DNA of 64,000 bases from Neobacillus niacini. Lineage in GTDB: Bacteria > Bacillota > Bacilli > Bacillales > Cytobacillaceae. The notes under the pieces were generated by a model that was given only the letters and a program-made list of their open reading frames with translations, ran no database searches and had not been told where the DNA came from. Of this stretch, positions 37,501 to 47,320 are shown piece after piece. Position 1 is the stretch's first letter. Each line of letters begins with the position of its first letter. The DNA is taken from NCBI RefSeq assembly GCF_000759675.1, contig NZ_BAWM01000021.1, positions 124,001-188,000 of the forward strand, given 5' to 3'. A program made the position numbers and the translations under genes.

Positions 37501-38994
37501 AAGTTTAAAGCTGTGGATGCAGATGGTAAAACTTACGAGCAAGATAATCTGTTTATTATTGACAATACATTACCTAAACTTACATTTAAAGATCACGCTC
37601 CAGGTAAGGTATATGAGCTAAAAGATTCAGACTTTACAAATGAAACAATGAACGGTAATACCTACAACGCATTTTGGGTTCATGCAAACCTATTTGATGA
37701 AGGCACAAAACAATTAGCACCACTTGGTATCACACAGTCTTCGAACGTCCTTTGGTATTATTTTAATCAGAAAGACTTTCCAACTGGGGATTTTCCTGTT
37801 GAAGCTAACGGAGACGTAAAATTCGGTATTGAGAAAAGTGATATTGAGAATGGGCCGGCAACTGTTACTTTATTCCCAATGGATAATGCAACAAATGCTC
37901 ATCTATTAAATGGATTTCAACCTTATGCCTTTGTTAAGGAAGGTACTCCTTATGTAGTGCCGAGTTACGATAAAGAAAAAGTGTATAAGAATGATACGTT
38001 AACAATGACGTTAACCTTGAACAATGTTGAAAACCTCATGTCAGGTAAATACGATGTTGGTTTCTATGATTTTATCTTTCAATTTTTAAAGGTAAAAGTG
38101 AATCCAGAATTCCAGAAATGGGCAGATGACCACGGAGTGACGGTAACCGTTGACAATCCGGAAGTAAAGGACCATCCGAAATTTCCTGAATCTAAAGATA
38201 TGGTAAACGTAGGCGCTCACCTTTCTGGTGAATCAACTTTCAAAGGATTTAGCGGCGACATGCCATTCCTTGATGTACAGTTCAAACTATTCAGCGATGC
38301 TTACGATATTATTTGGAGTACAATGGACGCTGAAGAAAATACGAAAACATTTAGTTATGTTAAATATGGTGAAACTATGCCAACAAATATATCATCATTT
38401 AATCAAATCAACAGCTATAAAATTATCATTAAGCATTCCTTTGTAACTTCATTTGCAAAACTGGAAGCATTCTACGGCAACTGGAGTAAGGATTTATCAA
38501 CGGTAGGTGCAAGTGTATATGCACAAGGTTCTGACGGAGTGAAATATCCTGGAACAATATCTAAAACCGGTAAAGCATTTGTGCCAGATATTCCTTTATC
38601 AAAAGATCCATACAAAATCGTAGTAGAGGCTCCGGGACATTTAAAGAGTATACAAACTATTAATCTAGGTACAAAAACAACCTGGGGCGAAGATATAGGG
38701 GAGTTTATTACCAAGTCAGGTTCTCAGCCAATCGCAGCTGCAGGAGACGTGAATGGTGACAGCATGATTGACATCCTTGATGTCATGCGTGTTGTAGCCC
38801 AGTACGGTAAGGATGATAAACAGGCAGATATTAATCAGGATGGCATTGTTGATGAAATAGATATTCGCTTTATTGAAAAGAACTTTTTACAAGTAGGACC
38901 TGATGCACCTAAAAATAAAAAACCGAAAGAAAAGTTAGGAAACAAAGGTCTAAAGGATTTCTTACGTGCAATTGGTCTTGAACCTAAAAATTAA
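34600..38994 (+). CDS. Secreted Vpr-like S8 protease with cohesin-like and dockerin-like modules
   Basis: The product has 1464 residues. The start is TTG with AAGGAGG 7 bases upstream. A signal peptide (1-30) and I9-type propeptide precede the subtilisin domain with D265 (GVLDTGIDYNHPD), H335 (SHGTHVSGTIAG) and S657 (SGTSMASPHVAG). A PA domain sits at about 520-590 (GKVALIQRGTYTFVDK). The region about 1130-1260 starts LTMTLTLNNVENLMSGKYD and resembles a cohesin (inference). Residues 1382-1433 form two complete dockerin F-hands: GDVNGDSMIDILDV and ADINQDGIVDEIDI. The last 249 bp differ from those of the 16908 gene at only about 11 positions, while the rest of the two proteins is much less alike. 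No wall anchor was seen. Confidence 0.9.
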   Translation: MRKKRLKKMLAQTSLGCLLLASVIPINVMATNQLQNTIQDPNSINQSQTGIYQLTPEQLEALNTISEESEVKISPSINVYNPNPVRIIVEFKQAPAKVSVIQQGKLGKKISLTEATKDVNESHKKFKGFVQKMKEQKAGVGAITPYNTPSTIEITNEYKHAFNGVAMTLPGTDVEKLLESDLVNRIFEDRVVKVDPKETDSEITENAAVGNEQVVSPTMSTEKKSVTVQSTSPEELKENYIPLPGIEDLHENGVTGNGIKVGVLDTGIDYNHPDLTNVYKGYRKTAGQDPKTIDPIKVKGWDFVDNDADPMETTYQDWLNAGKPVSPGRTYFTSHGTHVSGTIAGQGENTVDSPAQGVAPDVDLYSYRVLGPYGSGYSSGIIGGIDKAVNDGMDVINLSLGAAVNDPLLAESVAINNATLAGVTCVVSAGNSGPGEKTLGSPGTAAFAITVGASDFPMSIPTASAVVGSETFENMKLLGKGFNDNLETLVNQSYPVVYAGLGGENDFKDANGQPIDLSGKVALIQRGTYTFVDKVANAKKAGAAAVIVYNNIDGEIDQYLAKETNFIPAFRLTKAEGERLKAAAASSITFTSVGAVTTQGNHLAGFSSRGPVTKNYDIKPDIVAPGVSVYSTYPEYMNSPEEGIDYSSAYARLSGTSMASPHVAGIAALILQKHPEFTPFDVKAALMNRADKLSDDYSVYEVGAGLVDVKEAVLSDVSVKVMDKTENKDQNGNQVTIDDPTGAIAFGTIYRKENDTNVDSRKVVIKNNGTGSKTFDISYEYSKAKPGVLDAVSNKVEITTSSQDITVEAGQSTDLTSTIKIPGTAEKGRYEGYVNIVNRANPQESYRIPFAVHVVDKGVETVGIVRPAISTKFWNPPHPFMAQPGLSYMKFKVNSPVKTIFFVIYDKDGKPVGSTMPKPQDASMVKPDTYYTANFTATYYPFVGDPSEEKTDINAPLKTLPEGQYTLKFKAVDADGKTYEQDNLFIIDNTLPKLTFKDHAPGKVYELKDSDFTNETMNGNTYNAFWVHANLFDEGTKQLAPLGITQSSNVLWYYFNQKDFPTGDFPVEANGDVKFGIEKSDIENGPATVTLFPMDNATNAHLLNGFQPYAFVKEGTPYVVPSYDKEKVYKNDTLTMTLTLNNVENLMSGKYDVGFYDFIFQFLKVKVNPEFQKWADDHGVTVTVDNPEVKDHPKFPESKDMVNVGAHLSGESTFKGFSGDMPFLDVQFKLFSDAYDIIWSTMDAEENTKTFSYVKYGETMPTNISSFNQINSYKIIIKHSFVTSFAKLEAFYGNWSKDLSTVGASVYAQGSDGVKYPGTISKTGKAFVPDIPLSKDPYKIVVEAPGHLKSIQTINLGTKTTWGEDIGEFITKSGSQPIAAAGDVNGDSMIDILDVMRVVAQYGKDDKQADINQDGIVDEIDIRFIEKNFLQVGPDAPKNKKPKEKLGNKGLKDFLRAIGLEPKN

Positions 38995-39022
38995 CGGGGA
39001 TAGTATTACATGCATTAACACA

Positions 39023-39062
39023 TAGGGGTTTGCACAAAACGTGTATTTTGTGCAAACCCCTA
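39023..39062 (+). terminator. Hairpin after the 34600 protease gene
   Basis: TAGGGGTTTGCACAAAA and its exact reverse complement flank a 6-base loop (CGTGTA). There is no strong T-run. It is related to the hairpin at 21069. Confidence 0.65.
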
Positions 39063-39145
39063 TTAACTCGTCGTTTTAATGTTGTGAAAATTACTAAGAT
39101 TCAAACGGTATTATCGTATGATTTTATTATTCTAGGGGGGAAAAT

Positions 39146-42100
39146 ATGAAGTACAGAAAAAAGTTTAGTAAGAAAATATTTTCGATATTTGCGTTAAGTA
39201 CAATTCTATTAAATATTGCATTACCTCAGGCTCTACCACATGTACAGGCTGAATCGAAACAAAATCAGCAAAGTCCATCTAGTGAAACCTTTAGTGCAAA
39301 AGAAGTAAACCGAATTCTTGACGGGCTTACTCCTGAGCAAAAAGCAAACATTAATAAGCTCACTGGAGCAGATATCGCTCAAAAAATCCATGTGGACCAA
39401 AAAGATTTACGCAGTTTAAAAAATATTAACGTGATTGTTCAATTTAAAGAAGACCCAGCTAAGATACAAATCATTAAGCAATCGTTAGCTAAAGGTGGAG
39501 CAACTGTAAATAGTAAAGCTTTTGCAAGCGAATATGCCGAGGCACAAAAAAAGGTGAAAGATTCTCATGCAAAATTTAAAAGCTTTGTGAATACACAGCC
39601 TAAAACGCAAATAATTGGCGGAAAAACTGTTAACACGGCTATGAGTATTACGCGAGAATATTCAGAAGCATTTAATGGAGTAGCTTTATCACTACCTGCA
39701 AAATCCGTTGAAAATATTGCCAAAAATCCAGCAGTTGCTTCTGTTTGGTCTCAAGTAGAATATACGGCTGCTGAAGGATCTGCTCCCAGAGCTTCAAAGA
39801 CAAGTAAATCTGTAGGCAAGCCTACAACAGGGCTTTCTTTATTAGGATTAGATAAACTTCAAGCAGAAGGTCATACAGGTATTATTAAATCGGGTCCTCG
39901 TGCAGGCCAAAAAGTGAAGGTTGGTGTACTGGATACTGGTATTGACTACAATCACCCTGATTTGAAGGCTGTATATAAAGGTGGACATGACTTAGTCAAT
40001 AATGCAGGATTCGATGAAAATGGAAATGTCATTTATGTGGATGACCATGATCCAATGGAAACCACTTATGATGATTGGGTAGCTGCGAAGGCGAATCCAG
40101 ATCAAATTGTTGGACCACCTCCTGCAGATTATAAGCAGTATATTACATCTCATGGAACTCACGTTTCAGGGACAATTGCTGCAAATACGACAAATAATAA
40201 CGACGTATATTCAGCAAATGGTGTAGCGCCAGATGTGGACCTTTATGGTTATCGTGTACTAGGACCAGGTGGACGTGGCACATCAGACTCTGTATTGAAC
40301 GGTATTGATCAAGCAGTTAAGGATGAGATGGATGTCATCAATCTTTCGCTAGGTGCAACAATTAATGATCCGCTTTACCCAACCAGTATCGCTATTAACA
40401 ACGCTACTTTAGCGGGTGTTGTGTGTGATGTTGCAGCAGGTAATAGTGGTCCGGGTAAAGCTACTGTAGGTTCTCCAGGAACTTCAGCACTAGCCATAAC
40501 GGTTGGTGCAAGTACGATTCCGGGAGACACTCCAGTGATGACCCTTAAGAATGGTTCAGATTCCTATCAAGCTCGTTTCTTTGGTAAAAACTTCGCACAA
40601 GCAGACGATGCATTGAAAGGACAAACCTTTCCAATTGTTGATGTCGGTTTAGGTAGTGCAGCAGATTACAATGGATTAGATATGACGGGTAAAATAGCAC
40701 TCGTGAAACGTGGCGGTGAGTTTTTACAGACGAAAATGGCAAATGCTAAAAATGCTGGCGTTGCAGGAATGATTATTTGGAATAATACAGCCGATGCAGA
40801 TAACCAAGGATATATACCAAGCTTCTTAGGCGTTAGCATGGATAATGTTTATTCTGTTTCATTGACACAAGCGCAGGGAGAAGCTCTTTCTGATGCCATT
40901 TACAAGGATCCTATATCAGCAACGATTACGTTCCCAGATACACTTGATGCGCCGATCGCAAAGAATGGCGACGAGTTGGCAAACTTTAGCTCAACGGGAC
41001 CGGTAAAAGATTGGTCAATCAAGCCAGATGTTGTAGCTCCTGGTGTTGACATTTCGTCCACCGTTCCATATGACGTTTGGGAGCCACAAGACGGTGTAAG
41101 CGTAGAAAATAGAGATTATAAGTATGCTTATCAATTAATGTCAGGGACTTCAATGGCAACGCCTCACGTTGCAGGTATTTCAGCATTGATTTTAGCAGCA
41201 AATCCAGAATATACTCCGGCAGATGTCAAGTCGGCATTAATGAATACAGCAAAAGATATAAACACAGATTCAAAGACTTATAGCGTTTACCAAGTCGGTG
41301 CTGGACGTGTTGATCCTGCACGTGCGATTAAAGAGGATGTAAAAATCCAAGTTTTAGATAAAGCATATACCCTTGATTCAGATTCAGAGTTGAGTCAAGT
41401 TGATAATCTTACAGGAAGCATGTTCTTTGGTTTTAAAGGTAGAGGAGAAGGCGCAACGAACGGCTCTGATGATGTGATTACATCAAAAGATTTTAACGTA
41501 GCCAACCAAGGAACTAGCAGTAAAACATTTAATGTAAGTACTCAATTTATTTCAACAAAATTTGCTGGATCCAATGAAGTAGGTCCTGGCACAGGAAATG
41601 ATGTCAAAATCGATTTTTCTGCCGCTGGTAAAAACGTGACATCCATTAATGTTGACGGTGGCAGCACTGTTCAAGCAACAGCAAAAATTACGGTTCCGTC
41701 AAACGCATTAGAGGGCACTTACGAGGGGTATATTTATCTTGTAAATGCGGCGGATTCATCGGAGTCTTATCGTATTCCGTTCACTATTACCGTTGCGGAA
41801 AAAGGAATTAATTCTTTTAAAGTGTCTATCAAGGCAATGACCATGCCAGGTGGAATATCTACCTTTAACTTCTCGATTAACAGTGCAATGGAAAACTTCT
41901 ATACTGTCTTAAAAGATAAAAATGGAAATTATTTAGGAATAACAAACACTTTAGGTAGTGCTAGTGGGATTTCCCCAGGTGTCCAATACGGTCCTATTAT
42001 AACGCTTTTTAATGGACTATATCTTCCATTTACAAAGCCATATGAGGGTTCATTAGATCAATCTGGAATAGCAACAGAGCCCGAAATGATAAAAGAAGGT

Positions 42101-45100
42101 GCTTATTCTGTTGAAATGATTATGACTGATGCAGCTGGAAAACGCTACACAGCAGAAGATACAGTCTATGTAGACAGTACACCGCCAACGATTTCAATGG
42201 ACAATGATTCAAAGCCAGGAATTTATGAAATCGACCCTACAGGCTACCAACCTGGTCAAGAGATTAAAGGATTTTATGGTTCTGTCTATGATTCTAACGT
42301 CGATGTCATGAAAGATAATGGCGAGACTTCGGTGCCAAGCCCTAAAGATGGTAGAACACCTGTGCCTGTCGATCAAGCATTGAACGGGGTTGTGGGCTAC
42401 CAAGATAGTTATTTCCCAACTGTACTCTTCGATACAGATGCGAAAGGCCGTTTCCACTTTGGAGTTACTCCTGAGGACTTAACTTCAAAATTTGGCAGCT
42501 ATTTTTGGATCTATCCATATGACTATTCTGGGACAGGAGATCCATCTTCAACTAGACAGGAATATTATTTTATCAAAAAAGGTAATCCATATGTAACACT
42601 TACCTCTTCTGGAGGTGTAGATGCAGGTCAAGGCAATGAAGATAAGGTTGTAGTCGACGCGAATAAACCGTTCAAGACGACAATCGCTACGAAATATGGA
42701 AAAGGAATGACAGGCGGTAAAATTATTCTCAATGATGCGGGTGTTTACGCATTTAGCAATATCAGATTGACAGATGAGTATAAAAACTATCTCATCAGCA
42801 AAGGGATCGACCCTTCTACGGTACTAACTGTAGGTGAGCCATATAAACATCCAGTCTATGGAAAAGGTAAAAACACGGATATTACGATATCTGGAATTGA
42901 TACAAATGGTGCGCTTGACCATGATATGAATATTATAGAAGCAGATGTGACCTATACAAACATCGATCCGATTGTTGGACCATTTGAATTTCCGTTATTA
43001 CAAGCGCCGACTTTAACCTTGTCAGGTGCAGATACCAAAGTGGCATGGTTCCCAACAAATGTACCTTATGTGCGACAGTCAACATCCATGCTTAGAGGTC
43101 AATTGGCGGCAGAAGCTTTCGCAAGAAACAACGTAAACAATAACTATCCTCAATTTACAGTAGATTCAGGAGCGAAGGTAACGGTTAAAGATGATAAGGG
43201 TAAAACTTTTGAAACGGATAATCCAACAACTCCAAATAACACAATGGCTTATGCGTTTATCAACCCGTATTATGCCGTTACCATGGATGTAAGTGATTCG
43301 CCGTATTCCGTCGAAGCAAGTGTACCAGGGCATTTCAAGGGATATGAACAAACACCAGTCATTGGTGAAAATAAATTTGGATATCAATCAGGAACAGTAA
43401 AAGATCTTCGAGGTCTTTTCCCGATTCTTTTAGGTGGAGATGTCAATGGGGATAACGTCATCGACATGAAGGATTTGACGGATGAAATTAATGTCTATTA
43501 TCAATATAAGAACCTAAATACACCTAGTAATCCAGCAAATACGTTAGCCAACAAAACGGCATTCCTTAACAGCAACAGAAATGCGGACATTTATTGGATT
43601 AAGCCAGGAACGACAGGTTATGGAATTGATTATAATGACTTCTATTTCATCTTCAAAAACTTTGGTAAACAAAATCAACGTGCGATCGATGCAGGAATTA
43701 CCGTTCCGGCTGCCCAACTGACGGTGGATAAAGATATTACCTTTACGACTCAGTATGGCGGATCCATCACGTTAAACGCGGGAGACACACTGCAACAAGT
43801 CATGCAAAAGCTAAATTTTGCAGGACCAAAACAAAAAACGTTAGGAAAGACTATTCCAAAATTAGAAGAATTACAAAATGGTGCGTCCATTTCCATCATC
43901 CCATTAAGCGATGTGTTCGTAGATGATGTGGTATGGAGAAAAGCGATTACAAAAGTTATGCTCGGTTCAACCGATGTAACAAGTGCAGTAAATATTAAAG
44001 AAGGCTATATGTATCGTGACCAAAATGGCGCAGCACAGACGATGCCTTCTCAAATTATCTTGCCTGGTTCATTATTCACGACGGCAGCAAATCACACGGT
44101 TACCATTAAGGCTGCAGACTATCAAGATGTAACTACTAGCTTTACGGTTTCAGATGTACCAATTCCGACGCCTACGATTCCATTAGTAACCGACCCATCA
44201 AAAGCACATGTAGGAAAGGATTTAACCTTTACCTTTACAGATGTTGCGAATTGGCGTGAGGGAATTAATAATATCAAGGTGAAAACAACAAACTCAACTG
44301 TTCTTGATATTACGGATTTGACAGATGACAGCGGGAATAAATTTTACGACATCAGTGTTCCAGGACAAATTACCTTTAGAGCAGATCTATTTAAAACGAA
44401 TGCATCACCTGTCGATAAGGCATCGCCAATCAATCCAGGTGGAACCAACTGGTTACCTCAGTTGTACAAGTTTGATATTAGTTCAACGGGTACTGATGGT
44501 ACGATTTACCCGCTTAAAACGATAGGTCTTGATTCAATTGGTAGTGCTGGACAAGCAGTTGGATATGGCATTACTTTTGATAGTCAAGGTGGTGCTCCAA
44601 TTGCCCCAGTAGCGGTTGGATTCTCACCAATGAGAACAAGAATAGATGGTCAGAATATTACAAACCAGAATACTATTGGTGGATTTAAAAATCCTTCTAC
44701 AACAAGACCTGGATATAGTTTAGTTGGTTGGTACATCGATCCACTAGGAACGACTCCCTGGGATCCATCACTTACCATAACGGGAGACAAAACCGTTTAT
44801 GCGAAATGGCAAATGACCTATACACAAAGCTATTCACCTGTTGATGTAACGAAACCTAATGGTATTAAGTTCGACGGAACAAGTGGAGCAAGCGGAACTG
44901 GCTGGGTGCTTGGTGAAGGAGATCTTAAAATCAACATTTCAGATTATTCAACGAATATCCCTTGGTTAACAAGTAAGGATAAAATTGCCAAAATCAATGC
45001 AACTTACTATAAAATCAAGAGTGATGGAACAACAGAGACTTCACCTACAACGTATACGTTAGATCCAAGCACATATGACATGTCAACTAACGATAAAATT

Positions 45101-47152
45101 GGAACGCTTTCATTTACGACTGCGACGGAAAGCTATTCAGAAGCACATCCAAATGAAACGTTTGCCTTTAATGCAGCGCCAAGTTTAACAAATGCAGGAA
45201 ACATCAAAGGTTATAAGCTAACAGTCACAGCAACGACTGGTGAAACGATGGAGATTCCTGATATTAAACTTGGTTACAGACGTCACATTGACTTAAACGG
45301 AGGAACGTTAAAGAATACAAATGACTTATACTTCGCCGATGCACTTGTAAACGGTAAAGCTACCGCACCTAATATGCAATCAGCTTTAGCACATGTAACA
45401 AATGGAACTCTTTCACTAAGTGAAAAATTATATCTGGACAGTGCGAACTCAAGTGATAAGGTTTCGGATATTTCACAAAATAACGGCATTTTCCTAACAG
45501 ATAATGCAACTTACTATTTATGTTGGATTAAAACTCCTCCAACCGTTTTGAAGGATACAGTTGAAAACGTTGTAGGCAGTGATATTACGCTAACATTTGC
45601 AGATGATGGAATATGGAAAGATAATATCAAACAAGTGAAGATTGGTTCAAAAGAATTAGTTTTAGATAAGGATTATACCATTACAAATAGCTCCATTAAG
45701 CTTAACCATGACTTATTTACAGCAGGACAAAAGGTCAATGTGGTGATTGTTTCTGAAGGTTATGCGGATGCAATCGTTACGGATCAAGTTATAGGATATA
45801 AAGTAACGTTTGAATCAAATGGCGGTGATCCTGTACCATCTCAAGTCGCAGATCGAAATGCAGCGAAGCCAATCGATCCAACAAAGGTCGGCTATAAGTT
45901 TTACGGTTGGTATACGGATCAAAATTTAACAACACCTTATGATTTTGCAAGCATTGTGACAAAACCAATCACACTTTATGCTAAATATGCTTTAGTAGGT
46001 TCTCTTGTACTAACAGATACTACAGATAACGCTCTTGGAAACGATATTACACTTGAATTCATTGATTCTGAGTGGGCAAATGCAATTTCCGGAATTAAGG
46101 TTGGTGCGCTTCCTGTAGATGAAACGAAATACAAGGTAGATACGGCTGCACGTACAATTACATTGGATAAGAGTGTCTTCACTAAGGTTGGAGATTTCAC
46201 AATCAATCTCAGTGCAAGAGATTATGCAGATGTAACAGTAACCCAAAAAGTGGTGAAGGGATATAATGTGCATTTCGTCCTTCCAAGTGATGCTCCTGCA
46301 GAGGTCAAAGATGCAGCAAAAGATCAAATTGTTGCACGCAGAATAACAGCACCGACTGTTTATGGTTATGATTTAACTTGGTTTGCAGATGAAGCACGTA
46401 CAATTCCTTGGGATTTCACAAGCTCGATCCATTCTTCAAAAACACTTTATGGAAAATGGTCACCTACTAAATTCACTGTTATTTTTGATAGTCAAGATGG
46501 CGGCTTAGTACAGACTATGACAGCAGAATATAATACAACAATCACAGCGCCAACACCACCAACAAGAACAGGCTATACATTTGTTGGCTGGTACAAGGAT
46601 GCTGCAGGTCAAACTGCGTGGAATTTTGCGACAGATAAAGTAACAGAAAACACAGTTCTTTATGCGAAATGGAATATTAACTCATATACTGTATCATTTG
46701 ATAGCCAAGGCGGAAGTACGGTAGATGCAAAAACAGTAATCTTTAATACTACTGTTGGAGAACCAACACCACCAACAAGAAAAGGTTACACATTTGCTGG
46801 TTGGTATAAAGATGCTGCAGGTCAAGCAGCATGGAATTTTGCAACAGATAAAGTGACAGGTAATGTAACGCTTTACGCAAAATGGTTACTAAATAGTCCA
46901 GTTATTAATCCAATCGATGACAATGATACAAAGATTTCAGGAACGACGGTAGCAAATGCAACGATCACTGTAAAAAGCGGCAGTGTTGTTATTGCAACAG
47001 GAAAAGCTGATTCTAATGGAGAATTTAGAATCAAGATTAAACAACAAAAAGCAGGTACAGAGTTATCTGTATATGCTATAGATAAAACTGGAATTCAAAG
47101 TGATACTACAAAAGTCAAAGTTTTGGATCGTAAAGATCCAAATACACCATAA
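39146..47152 (+). CDS. Giant (2668-residue) Vpr-like S8 protease with dockerin, heme-interaction-like and InlB-type repeats
   Basis: A signal peptide (1-36) and I9-type propeptide precede a subtilisin domain with D263, H336 (SHGTHVSGTIAAN) and S669 (SGTSMATPHVAG), plus a PA-type insert. A cohesin-like region (about 1165-1300, inference) is followed by a dockerin-like pair from residue 1431: GDVNGDNVIDMKDL is complete, the second loop (ADIYWIKPGTTGYGIDYNDF) is lengthened. Residues about 1590-2370 hold three or four DUF1533/Shr-like repeats (GSDITLTFADDGIW, GNDITLEFIDSEW). Four Listeria-Bacteroides (Flg_new) repeats start near 1804, 2218, 2441 and 2513, each ending in GWY...LYAKW. A bacterial Ig-like module ends the protein. 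There is no LPXTG. Such repeats usually mediate surface contact or binding. Confidence 0.9.
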   Translation: MKYRKKFSKKIFSIFALSTILLNIALPQALPHVQAESKQNQQSPSSETFSAKEVNRILDGLTPEQKANINKLTGADIAQKIHVDQKDLRSLKNINVIVQFKEDPAKIQIIKQSLAKGGATVNSKAFASEYAEAQKKVKDSHAKFKSFVNTQPKTQIIGGKTVNTAMSITREYSEAFNGVALSLPAKSVENIAKNPAVASVWSQVEYTAAEGSAPRASKTSKSVGKPTTGLSLLGLDKLQAEGHTGIIKSGPRAGQKVKVGVLDTGIDYNHPDLKAVYKGGHDLVNNAGFDENGNVIYVDDHDPMETTYDDWVAAKANPDQIVGPPPADYKQYITSHGTHVSGTIAANTTNNNDVYSANGVAPDVDLYGYRVLGPGGRGTSDSVLNGIDQAVKDEMDVINLSLGATINDPLYPTSIAINNATLAGVVCDVAAGNSGPGKATVGSPGTSALAITVGASTIPGDTPVMTLKNGSDSYQARFFGKNFAQADDALKGQTFPIVDVGLGSAADYNGLDMTGKIALVKRGGEFLQTKMANAKNAGVAGMIIWNNTADADNQGYIPSFLGVSMDNVYSVSLTQAQGEALSDAIYKDPISATITFPDTLDAPIAKNGDELANFSSTGPVKDWSIKPDVVAPGVDISSTVPYDVWEPQDGVSVENRDYKYAYQLMSGTSMATPHVAGISALILAANPEYTPADVKSALMNTAKDINTDSKTYSVYQVGAGRVDPARAIKEDVKIQVLDKAYTLDSDSELSQVDNLTGSMFFGFKGRGEGATNGSDDVITSKDFNVANQGTSSKTFNVSTQFISTKFAGSNEVGPGTGNDVKIDFSAAGKNVTSINVDGGSTVQATAKITVPSNALEGTYEGYIYLVNAADSSESYRIPFTITVAEKGINSFKVSIKAMTMPGGISTFNFSINSAMENFYTVLKDKNGNYLGITNTLGSASGISPGVQYGPIITLFNGLYLPFTKPYEGSLDQSGIATEPEMIKEGAYSVEMIMTDAAGKRYTAEDTVYVDSTPPTISMDNDSKPGIYEIDPTGYQPGQEIKGFYGSVYDSNVDVMKDNGETSVPSPKDGRTPVPVDQALNGVVGYQDSYFPTVLFDTDAKGRFHFGVTPEDLTSKFGSYFWIYPYDYSGTGDPSSTRQEYYFIKKGNPYVTLTSSGGVDAGQGNEDKVVVDANKPFKTTIATKYGKGMTGGKIILNDAGVYAFSNIRLTDEYKNYLISKGIDPSTVLTVGEPYKHPVYGKGKNTDITISGIDTNGALDHDMNIIEADVTYTNIDPIVGPFEFPLLQAPTLTLSGADTKVAWFPTNVPYVRQSTSMLRGQLAAEAFARNNVNNNYPQFTVDSGAKVTVKDDKGKTFETDNPTTPNNTMAYAFINPYYAVTMDVSDSPYSVEASVPGHFKGYEQTPVIGENKFGYQSGTVKDLRGLFPILLGGDVNGDNVIDMKDLTDEINVYYQYKNLNTPSNPANTLANKTAFLNSNRNADIYWIKPGTTGYGIDYNDFYFIFKNFGKQNQRAIDAGITVPAAQLTVDKDITFTTQYGGSITLNAGDTLQQVMQKLNFAGPKQKTLGKTIPKLEELQNGASISIIPLSDVFVDDVVWRKAITKVMLGSTDVTSAVNIKEGYMYRDQNGAAQTMPSQIILPGSLFTTAANHTVTIKAADYQDVTTSFTVSDVPIPTPTIPLVTDPSKAHVGKDLTFTFTDVANWREGINNIKVKTTNSTVLDITDLTDDSGNKFYDISVPGQITFRADLFKTNASPVDKASPINPGGTNWLPQLYKFDISSTGTDGTIYPLKTIGLDSIGSAGQAVGYGITFDSQGGAPIAPVAVGFSPMRTRIDGQNITNQNTIGGFKNPSTTRPGYSLVGWYIDPLGTTPWDPSLTITGDKTVYAKWQMTYTQSYSPVDVTKPNGIKFDGTSGASGTGWVLGEGDLKINISDYSTNIPWLTSKDKIAKINATYYKIKSDGTTETSPTTYTLDPSTYDMSTNDKIGTLSFTTATESYSEAHPNETFAFNAAPSLTNAGNIKGYKLTVTATTGETMEIPDIKLGYRRHIDLNGGTLKNTNDLYFADALVNGKATAPNMQSALAHVTNGTLSLSEKLYLDSANSSDKVSDISQNNGIFLTDNATYYLCWIKTPPTVLKDTVENVVGSDITLTFADDGIWKDNIKQVKIGSKELVLDKDYTITNSSIKLNHDLFTAGQKVNVVIVSEGYADAIVTDQVIGYKVTFESNGGDPVPSQVADRNAAKPIDPTKVGYKFYGWYTDQNLTTPYDFASIVTKPITLYAKYALVGSLVLTDTTDNALGNDITLEFIDSEWANAISGIKVGALPVDETKYKVDTAARTITLDKSVFTKVGDFTINLSARDYADVTVTQKVVKGYNVHFVLPSDAPAEVKDAAKDQIVARRITAPTVYGYDLTWFADEARTIPWDFTSSIHSSKTLYGKWSPTKFTVIFDSQDGGLVQTMTAEYNTTITAPTPPTRTGYTFVGWYKDAAGQTAWNFATDKVTENTVLYAKWNINSYTVSFDSQGGSTVDAKTVIFNTTVGEPTPPTRKGYTFAGWYKDAAGQAAWNFATDKVTGNVTLYAKWLLNSPVINPIDDNDTKISGTTVANATITVKSGSVVIATGKADSNGEFRIKIKQQKAGTELSVYAIDKTGIQSDTTKVKVLDRKDPNTP

Positions 47153-47178
47153 GATCCAGAGATTACAAGCTTCATCTT

Positions 47179-47275
47179 AAAAACACATCAATAAGATTTT
47201 TAAAAAGCTGAATGTGAAAAGCGTTTACAGGCAGTCATTTATGCCGTTCGAAATCAACCTGTCCCATTTTCTTAA
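47179..47275 (+). pseudogene. 3' remnant of a LuxR-type response regulator gene
   Basis: This stretch matches 11972-12070 of the intact regulator gene (GCAGTCATTTATGCCGTTCG is identical). One base is missing (AAAAGCGTTTACAGG against AAAAGCCGTTCACAGG), which breaks the frame. Only the end of the helix-turn-helix region remains. Confidence 0.88.
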
Positions 47276-47320
47276 AGAACTATCCTGCGCTAAATAAGGT
47301 GCGGATAGTTCTTTTGTTTT
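47274..47320 (+). terminator. Intact terminator of the lost response regulator copy
   Basis: AAAGAACTATCC (47274-47285) pairs perfectly with GGATAGTTCTTT (47303-47314), followed by TGTTTT. At the intact regulator locus the same two arms are 860 bp apart. Confidence 0.88.
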
